Positions 43,507 through 51,531 of a stretch of DNA of 64,000 nucleotides are shown here, piece after piece. The position numbers and the translations under genes are program-made. This DNA comes from JBOCEF01 sp050586345. GTDB lineage: Bacteria; Pseudomonadota; Alphaproteobacteria; Rhodobacterales; Rhodobacteraceae. Position 1 is the first letter of the stretch; each line of letters opens with the position of its first letter. Location: assembly GCF_050586345.1 (NCBI RefSeq), contig NZ_JBOCEF010000017.1, positions 1 to 64,000 on the forward strand, read 5' to 3'. The notes under the pieces were generated by a model. It saw only the letters and a program-made list of their open reading frames with translations, did no database searches and was not told where the DNA came from.

Positions 43507-44541
43507 TCAGATCCCCGGGCGCAGCGCGCTTTCCAGCCACACGCCCCGCAGCGCGACCCGCAGCCCCCGCGGGGCGGCGAGGATGACGTCGAGCCACAAC
43601 GCCTCCGGCGGGGGCCCGTCCTCGGCCACGCCCAGCGCGCCGGGGGCGAAGCCGCGCACCGCCCGGCCGCCCGCATAGCCGACGTCGCGCACCGCCGCCC
43701 GCGGCCTGCGGCCCGGCATCGCCGCGTTCAGCCGCATCCAGCCATGCTCGAGGCCCGACACCTCCTCCGCCCCCGGCAGGGGCGAGAGCGAGAGCGCCGC
43801 GCTGGCCCGCCAGATCCGTCCCGGGCCGGGGGCGACCTCGGCCGGGTCGGGCGAGAAGGCGAAGCTGACATAGCTCGCGCCCGGGGCGGCGATCTCGAGG
43901 ATCCAGCCCGCGGCGCCGTCGGCCACGAGGCGCACCCCCCCGGGGTCGCCGTCATGGTGGATCGCCAGCGCGGGGAGGAGCGCGAAGCCGTCGATGCAGG
44001 GCCGCGGCAGCAGGCGCCCGGCGCGCGCGTCATTCCGGCCGATATCGCCCCCTGCATCGCCCCCTGCATCGCCCCTTGCGGGCGCGGCGCGCGCGGCGGC
44101 TGCGCGGGGGGCCGTCGCGGCCTTCCCACCGCCGCCGCGGGCCGCCGCGGGGCGCAGGGCGGCGAGCCGGGCGCCCTCGGCCCGGCGGGCGGAGGAGGCC
44201 CCGCGTCCCGGCGCCGCGTCCCGGCGCCCGTCGTCCAGGGCCCCGCCTCCAGGGCCGCCATTCAATGGGACGCCATTCAATGGCCCCCCGTCGCCGGGGC
44301 CCCCATCCGAAGCGCCCTCGTCGCCGAGGCCCCCGTCGCCGCGCGCCCCGTCGCGCGGCGCGCGCAGCGGGCGGCACAGCAGGTCGCGCATGCCGCCCTG
44401 CGCGCGCCCCTGCACCTGCGGCGGCGGCAGCCCGGCGGCGGGCGTGGCGCCCGCCACGCGCGGCGGCGCCGGGGGGGGCGGCGCGACGGGGGCGCCGTCG
44501 ACGGTGACGAGGCGCAGCGCGGCGCGGGGGAGCATCCGCAT
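43507..44541 (-). CDS. hypothetical protein with repeat-rich N-terminal half
   Basis: A roughly 344-aa protein; ATGs at 44550, 44541 and 44535 are all possible. The C-terminal 180 residues look coherent: CIDGFALLPALAIHHDGDPG, WILEIAAPGASYVSFAFSPD, EVSGLEHGWMRLNAAMPGRR, ALWLDVILAAPRGLRVALRG. This suggests a beta-sandwich. The first 160 residues are Gly/Ala/Pro-rich and contain in-frame 12- and 15-bp DNA repeats near 44042 and 44257. A short N-terminal MLPRAALRLVTVDGAPV may be ordered. No family is recognised. Confidence 0.55.
   Translation of the reverse strand: MRMLPRAALRLVTVDGAPVAPPPPAPPRVAGATPAAGLPPPQVQGRAQGGMRDLLCRPLRAPRDGARGDGGLGDEGASDGGPGDGGPLNGVPLNGGPGGGALDDGRRDAAPGRGASSARRAEGARLAALRPAAARGGGGKAATAPRAAAARAAPARGDAGGDAGGDIGRNDARAGRLLPRPCIDGFALLPALAIHHDGDPGGVRLVADGAAGWILEIAAPGASYVSFAFSPDPAEVAPGPGRIWRASAALSLSPLPGAEEVSGLEHGWMRLNAAMPGRRPRAAVRDVGYAGGRAVRGFAPGALGVAEDGPPPEALWLDVILAAPRGLRVALRGVWLESALRPGI
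44042..44077. repeat. 12-bp in-frame tandem repeat
   Basis: Three units of gcatcgccccct type at 44042, 44054 and 44066 lie within the low-complexity part of the hypothetical gene 43507-44541. Their length preserves the frame. Confidence 0.75.
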
Positions 44542-44666
44542 CCCCCTCATGCCCCGCCCCCGCCTGCGGCCCCGGCCCCGCGCCGCGCCGGTATGGCGGC
44601 GCGGCCCGGGCCGCGCATGGTCCTGCCGATCTGTTGCATCGCGCCTTCCGCGACCTCCCCTGTCAT

Positions 44667-44774
44667 CCGGTTCCCTTTTCCCGCCGGTTCCATCTTCCCG
44701 GCGGTTCCATCTTTCCCGGGCGGTTCCATCTTTCCCGGCGGTTCCATCTTCCCGGCGGTACCATCTTCCCGGCG
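44667..44774. repeat. 17-19-bp minisatellite (6 units)
   Basis: Six consecutive units share the core cggttccatcttcccgg, with one or two inserted T or G bases, starting near 44667, 44684, 44702, 44721, 44739 and 44756. Unit length drift makes it imperfect. It lies about 215 bp upstream of the GntR/FCD start. Confidence 0.85.
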
Positions 44775-44891
44775 CCGTCCGCCGAGCGCGCCCCGCGCCG
44801 CGGCCCGCGCGCAAGGCGGCCGCCCCGAACCGGGCGACCGCGGGACATCGGCGCAGCCCGTCCACGCTTCGAAGCATGGGCCAACAGGGTC

Positions 44892-44957
44892 ACCAAATGG
44901 TTGCCGCGCTTCCCTCCGCCCCCCGGCCTGCGCTATTGGTCAACTCAGCGAACCAAT
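44892..44957. promoter_or_regulatory. candidate GntR/FCD operator
   Basis: Two inverted repeats precede the regulator gene: accaaatggt at 44892-44901, and attggt (44935-44940) facing accaat (44952-44957). Arms of ttggt/accaa type resemble operators of the FCD subgroup (PdhR/LldR-like). This suggests autoregulation. Motif match only. Confidence 0.4.
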
Positions 44958-44987
44958 TCCGCCGACCGTTGCCGCCCGGGGCCGCCC

Positions 44988-45941
44988 ATGACCGCAGACG
45001 ACGCGCCCGACCAAGCCGACGCCGACCAGACCGACGCCGACCAGGCCGACGCCACCCCGCCCGACGCTGCGCCCGGCGCCGACGCAGGCGCCGCGCCCGG
45101 CGCCGCCCCCGACGCCGACGCGGGCGCCGGTCCCCCGGGCCTGCCCGCGGGGGCCGGGGCCCCGCGCTCCCCCTTCGCGCCGGTCGCGCCCGAGCGGATC
45201 TCGGCCGCCGTCATCCGCCAGGTCGAGGAGCTGATCCTGCAGGGCGTGCTGCGCCCCGGGGAACGCCTGCCGCCGGAGCGGGAGCTGGCCGCCGCGCTCG
45301 ACGTCTCGCGCCCCACGCTGCGCGAGGCGCTGGCCGAGCTGGAGCGGCGCGGGCTGGTGCGCACCCGGCGCGGCGCCGGGGTCTACGTGGCCGAGGTGCT
45401 CGGCTCGGCCTTCGCGCCGCCCTTGATCGAGCTGTTCGCCACGCATGACCTCGCGCTCTATGACTACCTCGCCTTCCGCCGCGACCTCGAGGGCATGGCG
45501 GCGGAGCGGGCGGCGGTGCAGGCCACCCCCTCGGACCGCGCCGCCATCGCCGCCGCCTTCGCGCGGATGGAGGCCGCCCATGCCGCCCGCGCCCATGACG
45601 AGGAGGCCCGGCGCGACGCCGATTTCCACATGGCGGTGGTGGAGGCCGCGCATAACGTGGTGATGCTGCACATGATGCGCTCGATGTTCGAACTGCTGCG
45701 CCGCGGCGTGTTCTACAACCGCGACAAGCTGTTCAGCCTCGCCGCCACGCGCGAGGCGCTGCTGGCCCAGCACCGGGCGATCCGCGACGCGGTGGTGGAG
45801 GGGCGCCCGGAGGCGGCGAAGGCGGCGGTCGAGGCGCATCTTGATTACGTCGCCGCCCAGATGCGCGAGGTCGGGCGGCGCGACCGGCTCGAGGCCGTGG
45901 CCGCCCTGCGGCTGGCGGCGGCGGAGCGCGGGCGGGGCTGA
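44988..45941 (+). CDS. GntR-family regulator, FCD subgroup
   Basis: A 317-aa regulator. After an acidic low-complexity N-terminal tail (about 60 residues rich in Asp/Ala/Pro), the GntR winged helix occupies about 65-135 (ISAAVIRQVEELILQGVLRPGERLPPERELAAALDVSRPTLREAL, split here by the family core). An all-helical FCD ligand domain follows, with the metal-binding pattern RDADFHMAVVEAAHN and LLAQHRAIRDAVVEG. FCD regulators typically sense carboxylates such as pyruvate or lactate. No target operon adjoins it, and autoregulation via the upstream inverted repeats is likely. The start at 44988 is uncertain because the tail is unusual. Confidence 0.87.
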   Translation: MTADDAPDQADADQTDADQADATPPDAAPGADAGAAPGAAPDADAGAGPPGLPAGAGAPRSPFAPVAPERISAAVIRQVEELILQGVLRPGERLPPERELAAALDVSRPTLREALAELERRGLVRTRRGAGVYVAEVLGSAFAPPLIELFATHDLALYDYLAFRRDLEGMAAERAAVQATPSDRAAIAAAFARMEAAHAARAHDEEARRDADFHMAVVEAAHNVVMLHMMRSMFELLRRGVFYNRDKLFSLAATREALLAQHRAIRDAVVEGRPEAAKAAVEAHLDYVAAQMREVGRRDRLEAVAALRLAAAERGRG

Positions 45942-45957
45942 CGCCGCCTTGCGCGGC

Positions 45958-46359
45958 CTATGCGGGGCGCGCGATTTCCACGAGGTTCCCGTCCGGGTCG
46001 CGGACATAGAGCGAGACCAGCGGCCCGCGGGCGCCCGTGCGCTTGACCGGGCCGTCCTCGATGGCGACGCCCAGCGCGTGGAAATGCGCCTGCCAGGCCC
46101 CGGTCGGCGCGTCGGAGACGAGGCAGAAATCGCCCGAGCCGGGGGTGGGGCGCAGGGCCTTGGGGTCGAACTCGGCCCCCGCCTGGTGAAGGTTGATCTT
46201 CTGGGCGCCGAAGCGCAGCGCGGTGCGGGTGGTTCCGTCCGCGGCCGCGAACCGCTCGACCTCCATGCCCAGCGCGTCGCGGTAGAAGGCGCAGGCCGCG
46301 TCGATCGACGCGACGGTCAGCACGAAATGGTCGATGCAAGACAGGGATGGCGCGGGCAT
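45958..46359 (-). CDS. VOC-family (glyoxalase-fold) protein
   Basis: A 133-aa vicinal-oxygen-chelate protein with LSCIDHFVLTVASIDAACAFYRDALGM at the N terminus. A central INLHQAGAEFDPKAL with a metal-ligand His follows, and the family ending is VSLYVRDPDGNLVEIARP with the terminal Glu. The two betaalphabetabetabeta modules are present. Homologues include lyases, dioxygenases and resistance proteins, so function is open. It is convergent with the FCD regulator across 16 bp and lies downstream of the phn operon on the same strand, separated by about 280 bp. Confidence 0.87.
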   Translation of the reverse strand: MPAPSLSCIDHFVLTVASIDAACAFYRDALGMEVERFAAADGTTRTALRFGAQKINLHQAGAEFDPKALRPTPGSGDFCLVSDAPTGAWQAHFHALGVAIEDGPVKRTGARGPLVSLYVRDPDGNLVEIARPA

Positions 46360-46482
46360 GGCGGATCTCCGGCAAAGGGGGCCGCCAGCCTCGCCCGGCC
46401 GGGGGATGGCGGCAAGGGGCGCGGTACGGACCGCCGCGCCGGTCCCGCCCCGAGCCAGGGGCGCGGCGTCCGGTGGCGCGGC

Positions 46483-46523
46483 GCGGGCGGGCGAGCGGGG
46501 GCCTGCCCCCCGAGCCCGCCCGC
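46483..46523. terminator. long GC hairpin after phnM
   Basis: A 10-bp inverted repeat (46483-46492 with 46514-46523) encloses a further G-rich/C-rich pairing. It lies between the end of the phnG-M operon and the VOC gene. There is no T tract, so the terminator role is uncertain. Confidence 0.35.
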
Positions 46524-46636
46524 ACCCGGCGAAACGGGGGCCCTTTCGCCCGCCCAGGGAGGCCATGCCCCCCCATTCGCGACCGAAACCGGCTGCGCCG
46601 CCGGGCGCCCTCGACCGGACAGGCCGCGCCGGAGCG

Positions 46637-47842
46637 TCAGCCCTGCCGCGTCCCCGCGATCCACACCCCGCGCACCGCCGGGGCGGCATGGGCCGTGTTG
46701 ATCCGCACCAGGTCCGCGCGCAGCCCCGGCGCGATCTCGCCCCGATCCGCCAGCCCGGTCGCCTGCGCGGGGGCGGCGGTCACCGTGCGCAGGCCCGCGG
46801 CCATGTCGCCGCCCTCGCGCCCCATCCGCACCGCGGCCATCAGCAAGGAGGCGGGCGCATAGTCCGAGCTGAAGATGTCCAGCAGCCCCTCGTCCAGCAG
46901 ATCCTGCGCCGCGACGTTGCCGGAATGGGACCCCCCGCGCAGCAGGTTCGGCGCGCCCATCATCACCGCGATCCCGGCCTCGCGGCAGGCGCGGGCGGCC
47001 TCGAGCGTGGTGGGGAACTCGGCCACCTTGCAGCCCTGGCGGGCCGAGACCGCGACATGCGCGGGATCGGTGTCGTCGTGGCTCGCGATCACCGCGCCAT
47101 AGCCCCGCGCGCGCTCCACCGCGCCGTCCTCGTGGCTCTCACCCATGCGGGACTTCAGCTCCACCAGGAAGGCCACGTATTCGTCGAAATCAAAGCCGCC
47201 GCCGCTCCCGTACTTGCCCTCGTGATACTGGCGCAGCTTGGAGAGGTCGCGGAACTGCCGCTGCCCCGGGGTGTGGTCCATCAAGGAGACGATGCGCACG
47301 TCATCCTCGGGGCCGAACTCGTCCATCTCGGCCAGCAGCGTCTCGGAGCAGATCTCGGCCCGCAGGTGCAGGAAATGGCTGATCTTCAGCGCCCCGGCGC
47401 GCTTCAGGCCGATGATCTCATCCGCCAGCCCGCGGGCGTATTTCGAGTAATTCGCGCGGGTGAAGCTTTCGACCGAGCCGACGCGCAGGGCGTCGAACAC
47501 GGTGGTGATGCCGACCGAGGCGAGCTCGGCGTCATGGGCGATCACCGCGGCGGGCAGCGGCCAGTGGACGCCGGGCCGCGGCTGCAGATGGCGCTCGAGG
47601 TTGTCGGTATGCAGCTCCACCAGCCCCGGGGCCAGCAGATCGCCCCCCATGTCGAGCGCGCCCGGCACGGCGCAGGGGCCGGGGGCCACCTCCACGATGC
47701 GGCCGTTCTCGACCCGGACCGAGCCCGCGATCACCTCGCCCGCCAGCACCACGCTTGCGTTGGCGAAGACGGCGTCGCCGCCGGCGATGGCCTCGGCGGA
47801 CACGGGGCCGCCCGCGGCGGCGGCCTTCTGATGGACGGTCAT
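46637..47842 (-). CDS. phnM: alpha-D-ribose 1-methylphosphonate 5-triphosphate diphosphatase
   Basis: Removes diphosphate from the ribosyl-phosphonate triphosphate made by PhnGHIL, giving the PhnJ substrate. The 401-aa amidohydrolase-fold protein has LLAPGLVELHTDNLERHLQPRPGV with the PhnM metal-binding HTDN motif. IAHDAELASVGITTVFDAL, SLMDHTPGQRQFRDL, VIASHDDTD and SDYAPASLLMAA follow. It is the last gene of the leftward phn operon. Its start overlaps the phnN stop by 4 bp. Confidence 0.95.
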   Translation of the reverse strand: MTVHQKAAAAGGPVSAEAIAGGDAVFANASVVLAGEVIAGSVRVENGRIVEVAPGPCAVPGALDMGGDLLAPGLVELHTDNLERHLQPRPGVHWPLPAAVIAHDAELASVGITTVFDALRVGSVESFTRANYSKYARGLADEIIGLKRAGALKISHFLHLRAEICSETLLAEMDEFGPEDDVRIVSLMDHTPGQRQFRDLSKLRQYHEGKYGSGGGFDFDEYVAFLVELKSRMGESHEDGAVERARGYGAVIASHDDTDPAHVAVSARQGCKVAEFPTTLEAARACREAGIAVMMGAPNLLRGGSHSGNVAAQDLLDEGLLDIFSSDYAPASLLMAAVRMGREGGDMAAGLRTVTAAPAQATGLADRGEIAPGLRADLVRINTAHAAPAVRGVWIAGTRQG

Positions 47843-48447
47843 GCGTCTTCCTTTCGGGCGGCGTCTTCGGTGGGCGCGGGGGCGAGGGCGGCGAGGAACC
47901 GCGCGGCCCCCTCTTCAAGGGTGGAGTCGTTGGCGATCATGGCAAGCTCGGGCGCGTCCGGCACGGCATAGGCGGCGCGGGCGAGGCGGCGGGCGACCTC
48001 CTCTTCCGGCTCGCGCCCGCGGGCGGCGAGGCGGCGGGCGAGGACATCCGCCGGGGCGGTGACGATCAGCGCCCGGATCGGCGCGAAGCGCGCCCGCGCC
48101 TCGGGGATCGCGGCGCGGGAGACGTTGACGCAGACATGGCGGCCCGCCGACAGCGCCGCCTCGATGCCGAGCGGGATGCCGTAGGCGAGGCCATGGGCCC
48201 GCCAGGACAGCGCGAAGCGGCCCGCCGCCTCCGCCGCCTCGAACTCGGCACGGGTGGCGGGGATGTGGTCCTCGCCCCCCGCGTCCGCCTCGCGGGTGAT
48301 GGTGCGGCGGGGGAACAGGATGTCGGGCCGCGCGGCGCGGGCGGCCTCCATCAGGCTGTCCTTGCCGGAGCCGGACGGCCCGGCCACGAGGTGCAGCACC
48401 CCGCGGGCGCGCGCGCCCTGCCCCGTCGATGCGGGCGTCGCGGTCAT
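47839..48447 (-). CDS. phnN: ribose 1,5-bisphosphate phosphokinase PhnN
   Basis: Phosphorylates ribose 1,5-bisphosphate to PRPP, recycling the ribose left by C-P lyase. The 202-aa guanylate-kinase-like protein has the P-loop LVAGPSGSGKDSLMEAAR, then FPRRTITREADAGGEDH and the lid region VCVNVSRAAIPEARARF. It overlaps phnM and phnL by 4 bp on either side. A short acidic/basic tail (TEDAARKEDA) ends the protein. Confidence 0.93.
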   Translation of the reverse strand: MTATPASTGQGARARGVLHLVAGPSGSGKDSLMEAARAARPDILFPRRTITREADAGGEDHIPATRAEFEAAEAAGRFALSWRAHGLAYGIPLGIEAALSAGRHVCVNVSRAAIPEARARFAPIRALIVTAPADVLARRLAARGREPEEEVARRLARAAYAVPDAPELAMIANDSTLEEGAARFLAALAPAPTEDAARKEDA

Positions 48448-49136
48448 GCAGCCGCCCCCGGGGCGCCCGGCGCGAAGGCGCCCACGTCGACCTCGCGGTC
48501 ACAGACCTGCGCGCGGGCGGCGGCGTCGTGGAAGATGCCGAGCACCGCGGCCCCGCCTTCCTTCGCCTCCTCGATCAGCCCCAGCACCACGGCGCGGTTC
48601 ATCGGGTCGAGGCTGGCGGTGGGCTCATCGAGCAGCAGCGCCTTGCGCCGGGCGACGAAGCCGCGGGCGATGTTCACCCGCTGCTGCTCGCCGCCCGAGA
48701 AGGTCATGGGCGAAAGCTCCCACAGCGCCTCGGGGACGTTGAGGCGGGAGAGGAGGTCCCTCGCCCGCGCCTCGGCCGCCTCGCGCGACGCGCCCTGGGC
48801 CATCAGCGGCTCGGCGACGACCGTCAGGGTCGGGGTGCGGGGGGTGACGCGCAGGAACTGGCTCACGTAGCCCATCGCGGTGCGGCGCAGGTTCAGGACG
48901 GCGCGCGGATCGGCGCCCGAGACCTCCTGGCCGCAGACCGCGATGCGCCCGCCCTCGGCCAGGTAATTGCCCCAGATCATCCGCATCAGCGTGGATTTCC
49001 CCGCCCCCGACGGGCCGGTGAGGGCCACGCATTCCCCGGGCGCGACGGTGAAGCCCGCGCCGCGGATCACCGCGATGCGCTTCCCGCCCTGGGCGTGGAG
49101 CGTGAAGGTCTTGGCGACGTTCTCAAGTTCGATCAT
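48444..49136 (-). CDS. phnL: C-P lyase ABC-type subunit PhnL
   Basis: A 230-aa ABC ATPase required with PhnG, H and I for the ribosyl-triphosphate transfer to phosphonate. The Walker A is LTGPSGAGKSTLMRMIWGN, and the signature is PMTFSGGEQQRVNIARGFV followed by LLLDEPTASLDP. The Q-loop region (RRTAMGYVSQFLRVTP) is PhnL-specific. It overlaps phnN by 4 bp and starts 4 bp after phnK. It is not a membrane-transporter ATPase, since no permease belongs to it. Confidence 0.94.
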   Translation of the reverse strand: MIELENVAKTFTLHAQGGKRIAVIRGAGFTVAPGECVALTGPSGAGKSTLMRMIWGNYLAEGGRIAVCGQEVSGADPRAVLNLRRTAMGYVSQFLRVTPRTPTLTVVAEPLMAQGASREAAEARARDLLSRLNVPEALWELSPMTFSGGEQQRVNIARGFVARRKALLLDEPTASLDPMNRAVVLGLIEEAKEGGAAVLGIFHDAAARAQVCDREVDVGAFAPGAPGAAA

Positions 49137-49140
49137 GGGT

Positions 49141-49956
49141 TCACACCTGCAGGACCGAGCTGACGAGCAGCTGGGTATAGGGGTGCTGCGGGTCGTCCAG
49201 CACCTGGTCGGTCAGCCCCGTCTCGACGACATGGCCCGATTTCATCACCATCAGCCGGTCGGCCAGCAGCCGCACGACGGCCAGATCATGCGTGACGATG
49301 ATCGCCGAGAGCCCCAGCTCGCGCACCAGCGCGCGGATCAGGTCGAGGAGCCGCGCCTGCACCGACACGTCGAGGCCGCCGGTGGGCTCGTCCATGAAGG
49401 CCAGCCGCGGGCCGGTCACGAGGTTGCGCGCGATCTGCAGCCGCTGCTGCATCCCGCCCGAGAAGGCCGCGGGCCGGTCGTCGATCCGCTCGCCCGCGAT
49501 CTCCACCCGGTCGAGCCAGTCCAGCGCCTCGGCGCGGATATTCCCGTAATTGCGCGCGCCCACGGCCATCAGCCGCTCGCCCACATTGGCCCCGGCGCTG
49601 ACGCCCATCCGGAGGCCGTCGCGCGGGTTCTGGTGCACGAAGGCCCAGTCGGTGCGCATCAGCATGCGGCGGCGCGGCTCGGACATGCGGGCCACGTCCA
49701 CCGGGCCGTCGGCGCGGTCGTCATAGATCACCGCGCCCTCATCCGCCTCGGCCTGGCCGGAGATGGCGGAGAGGAGCGTCGACTTGCCCGAGCCGCTCTC
49801 GCCCACGATCCCCAGCACCTCGCCGGGCCAGAGGTCGAAGGACACGTCCGCGCAGCCGATCCGCGCGCCGTAGCGCCGGGTCAGGCCCTGGACGGAGAGG
49901 AGGGGGCGTTCCGCCGCCCCCGCGGTGGTTTCGATGATGTCCTGGACCGCGTTCAT
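49141..49956 (-). CDS. phnK: C-P lyase ABC-type subunit PhnK
   Basis: A 271-aa ABC ATPase that docks on the PhnGHIJ core and modulates the C-P lyase reaction. Walker A is VGESGSGKSTLLSAIS, the signature FSGGMQQRLQIARNLV, and Walker B LAFMDEPTGGLDVS. The insertion between Walker A and signature (EPRRRMLMRTDWAFVHQNPRDGL) is typical of PhnK. Its start overlaps the phnJ stop by 4 bp. Confidence 0.94.
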   Translation of the reverse strand: MNAVQDIIETTAGAAERPLLSVQGLTRRYGARIGCADVSFDLWPGEVLGIVGESGSGKSTLLSAISGQAEADEGAVIYDDRADGPVDVARMSEPRRRMLMRTDWAFVHQNPRDGLRMGVSAGANVGERLMAVGARNYGNIRAEALDWLDRVEIAGERIDDRPAAFSGGMQQRLQIARNLVTGPRLAFMDEPTGGLDVSVQARLLDLIRALVRELGLSAIIVTHDLAVVRLLADRLMVMKSGHVVETGLTDQVLDDPQHPYTQLLVSSVLQV

Positions 49957-50831
49957 GCCGCGTCCTCCTCGGGCGCGGGGACGCCGAGGGGGCCGACATG
50001 GCCCTCCGCCCGGCGCCGCGCGCAGTGATCGGTGTCCGAGCAGACGAACATCCGCCCGCCCGCATCGTCGGTGATGACCTCGTCCAGATACCCGTCATCC
50101 TCGCCGCACAGGGCGCATTCGCCTTCCGGGCGGCCGCGGTCGAAGGGGTGGTCTTCGAAGTCCAGGCTCACGACCTCGGTATAGGGCGGGATCGCGTAGA
50201 TCCGCTGCTCCCGCCCCGCACCGAACAGCTGCAGGAACGGCGCGCCGGACATTTTCGGGTTGTCGAACTTGGGGATCGGCGAGGGGTCCATCACGTAGCG
50301 CCCCTCGACCGCCACCGGGTAGGCGTAGGTGGTGGCGATATGCCCGTGGCGGGAGATGTCCTCGTAAAGCTTCACATGCATCAGCCCGTAATCCTCGAGC
50401 GCGTGCATCCGGCGCGTCTCCACCTCCCGCGGCTCGAGGAAGCGCAGCGGCTCGGGGATCGGCACCTGGTAGACGAGGATCTGCCCCTCCTCCATCGGCG
50501 TCTCGGGGATGCGGTGGCGGGTCTGGATGACGGTCGCCTCGGTGGTGGCCTCGGTCACCGCGACGCCGGCGGTCTTCTGGAAGAAGCGGCGGATGGAGAC
50601 GGCGTTGGTGGTGTCGTCCGCGCCCTGGTCGATGACCTTGAGCGTGTCCTCGGGCGTCAGCGTGGCGGCGGTCACCTGCACGCCGCCGGTGCCCCAGCCG
50701 TAAGGCATCGGCATCTCGCGCGAGGCGAAGGGGACCTGGTAGCCCGGGATCGCCACGGCCTTCAGAAGCGCGCGGCGGATCATGCGTTTCGTCTGCTCGT
50801 CGAGATAGGCGAAGTTGTATGCGGCGGTCAT
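49953..50831 (-). CDS. phnJ: alpha-D-ribose 1-methylphosphonate 5-phosphate C-P lyase
   Basis: The radical-SAM enzyme that breaks the carbon-phosphorus bond. The 292-aa protein has YNFAYLDEQTKRMIRRALLKA, MPYGWGTGGVQVTAA and DQGADDTTNAVSIRRFF. Near the C terminus are the four cysteines of the PhnJ type (ECALCGEDDG, then FVCSDTDHC, spacing C-x2-C-x21-C-x5-C). The ATG at 50831 is chosen because agagg lies 8 bases upstream and it forms an ATGA with the preceding frame. A GTG at 50840 is possible. All catalytic cysteines are present. Confidence 0.95.
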   Translation of the reverse strand: MTAAYNFAYLDEQTKRMIRRALLKAVAIPGYQVPFASREMPMPYGWGTGGVQVTAATLTPEDTLKVIDQGADDTTNAVSIRRFFQKTAGVAVTEATTEATVIQTRHRIPETPMEEGQILVYQVPIPEPLRFLEPREVETRRMHALEDYGLMHVKLYEDISRHGHIATTYAYPVAVEGRYVMDPSPIPKFDNPKMSGAPFLQLFGAGREQRIYAIPPYTEVVSLDFEDHPFDRGRPEGECALCGEDDGYLDEVITDDAGGRMFVCSDTDHCARRRAEGHVGPLGVPAPEEDAA

Positions 50832-51118
50832 CTTGCCCACCTCTGGATGGCGTGGATGGGGAGGATCGGATGCGAGGGTCCCTGTGGGAGGAGGCCCAGA
50901 ACGCGAAGGGCCCGGCGAAGGGCGCGGCGGCGGAGCGCCACGTGCTGACCCGCGCCCGCCTGCGCGCCGCCGACCCGGAGCGCACGCCCGAGGCGCGCGA
51001 GGACGCCGCGGCGGCGGTGGAGCTGCTGGAGGAGCGCGAGGCGTTGCGCGCCGGCCCGCTTCGGCGCGGACTGCTGGGCTGGCTGGTCCTTGTGCTTCTT
51101 GGTTGAGGGCGCGCTCAT
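50828..51118 (-). CDS. possible small basic protein between phnI and phnJ (doubtful)
   Basis: A 96-aa frame (MSAPSTKKHKDQPAQQSAPK start). Its ATG overlaps the stop of the 51115-51531 gene, and its stop overlaps the phnJ start, both as ATGA. This is what translational coupling across the operon would give. Against it, the middle is Arg/Leu/Gly-rich as in shadow frames. A plus-strand frame (50870-51106, 78 aa, with ggggagg 5 bases before its ATG) covers the same DNA. I cannot decide whether either is expressed. Confidence 0.35.
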   Translation of the reverse strand: MSAPSTKKHKDQPAQQSAPKRAGAQRLALLQQLHRRRGVLARLGRALRVGGAQAGAGQHVALRRRALRRALRVLGLLPQGPSHPILPIHAIQRWAR

Positions 51119-51531
51119 CCGCTTCCCTCCAGGATCTCCGTCTCGCCGTTGATCACGTCGGGGCCGCCATCCTCTTCGAACTCGGCGGCGAAATCGTTGT
51201 CCTCGAGCATCTCGGCCAGGGGTTCGGACAGCGCGCGCACCTCGGGCAGCGTCGCCACCGGCACGGCGTCTTCGAGCGTCACCGTGCCGACGCCGCTCTC
51301 CCAGTCCTCCTCGGTCATCTCCGGGTCGTCGGCCATGGCGCGGGCCATCGCGTCCGCGTCCATGCGGGCCCAGGAGGCGCGGATCGCGTCCGCCACCTCG
51401 CCCGCCGCGGCGGCGGGCACGAGGTCCTGGTTGCGAAAGCGCACCCCTTGCGCGTTCTCGCCCTCCCAGAAGGCCACGAACCAGCGCAGCGGCGCGTCCA
51501 AGGGCGGAAGCGGGGTGTTGGTTGCGGTCAT
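51115..51531 (-). CDS. unknown acidic protein inside the C-P lyase operon
   Basis: A 138-aa protein coupled to phnI: its ATG at 51531 overlaps the phnI stop (ATGA). It is strongly acidic, with LDAPLRWFVAFWEGENAQGV near the N terminus, AIRASWARMDADAMARAMAD in the middle and the end FAAEFEEDGGPDVINGETEI. No signal peptide, membrane helix or catalytic motif is seen, and it is not one of the canonical PhnC-P proteins. Codon use looks like the neighbours. Its position argues for a role tied to C-P lyase, perhaps assembly or regulation of the PhnGHIJ core (inference). Confidence 0.7.
   Translation of the reverse strand: MTATNTPLPPLDAPLRWFVAFWEGENAQGVRFRNQDLVPAAAAGEVADAIRASWARMDADAMARAMADDPEMTEEDWESGVGTVTLEDAVPVATLPEVRALSEPLAEMLEDNDFAAEFEEDGGPDVINGETEILEGSG

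Larger units (their letters stand above)
44542..44987. other. 446-bp divergent intergenic region
   Basis: It lies between the 43507 hypothetical gene and the GntR/FCD regulator. It contains a 17-19-bp minisatellite (44667-44774) and, nearer the regulator, two inverted-repeat sites with accaa/ttggt arms. No gene is supported. Confidence 0.6.
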
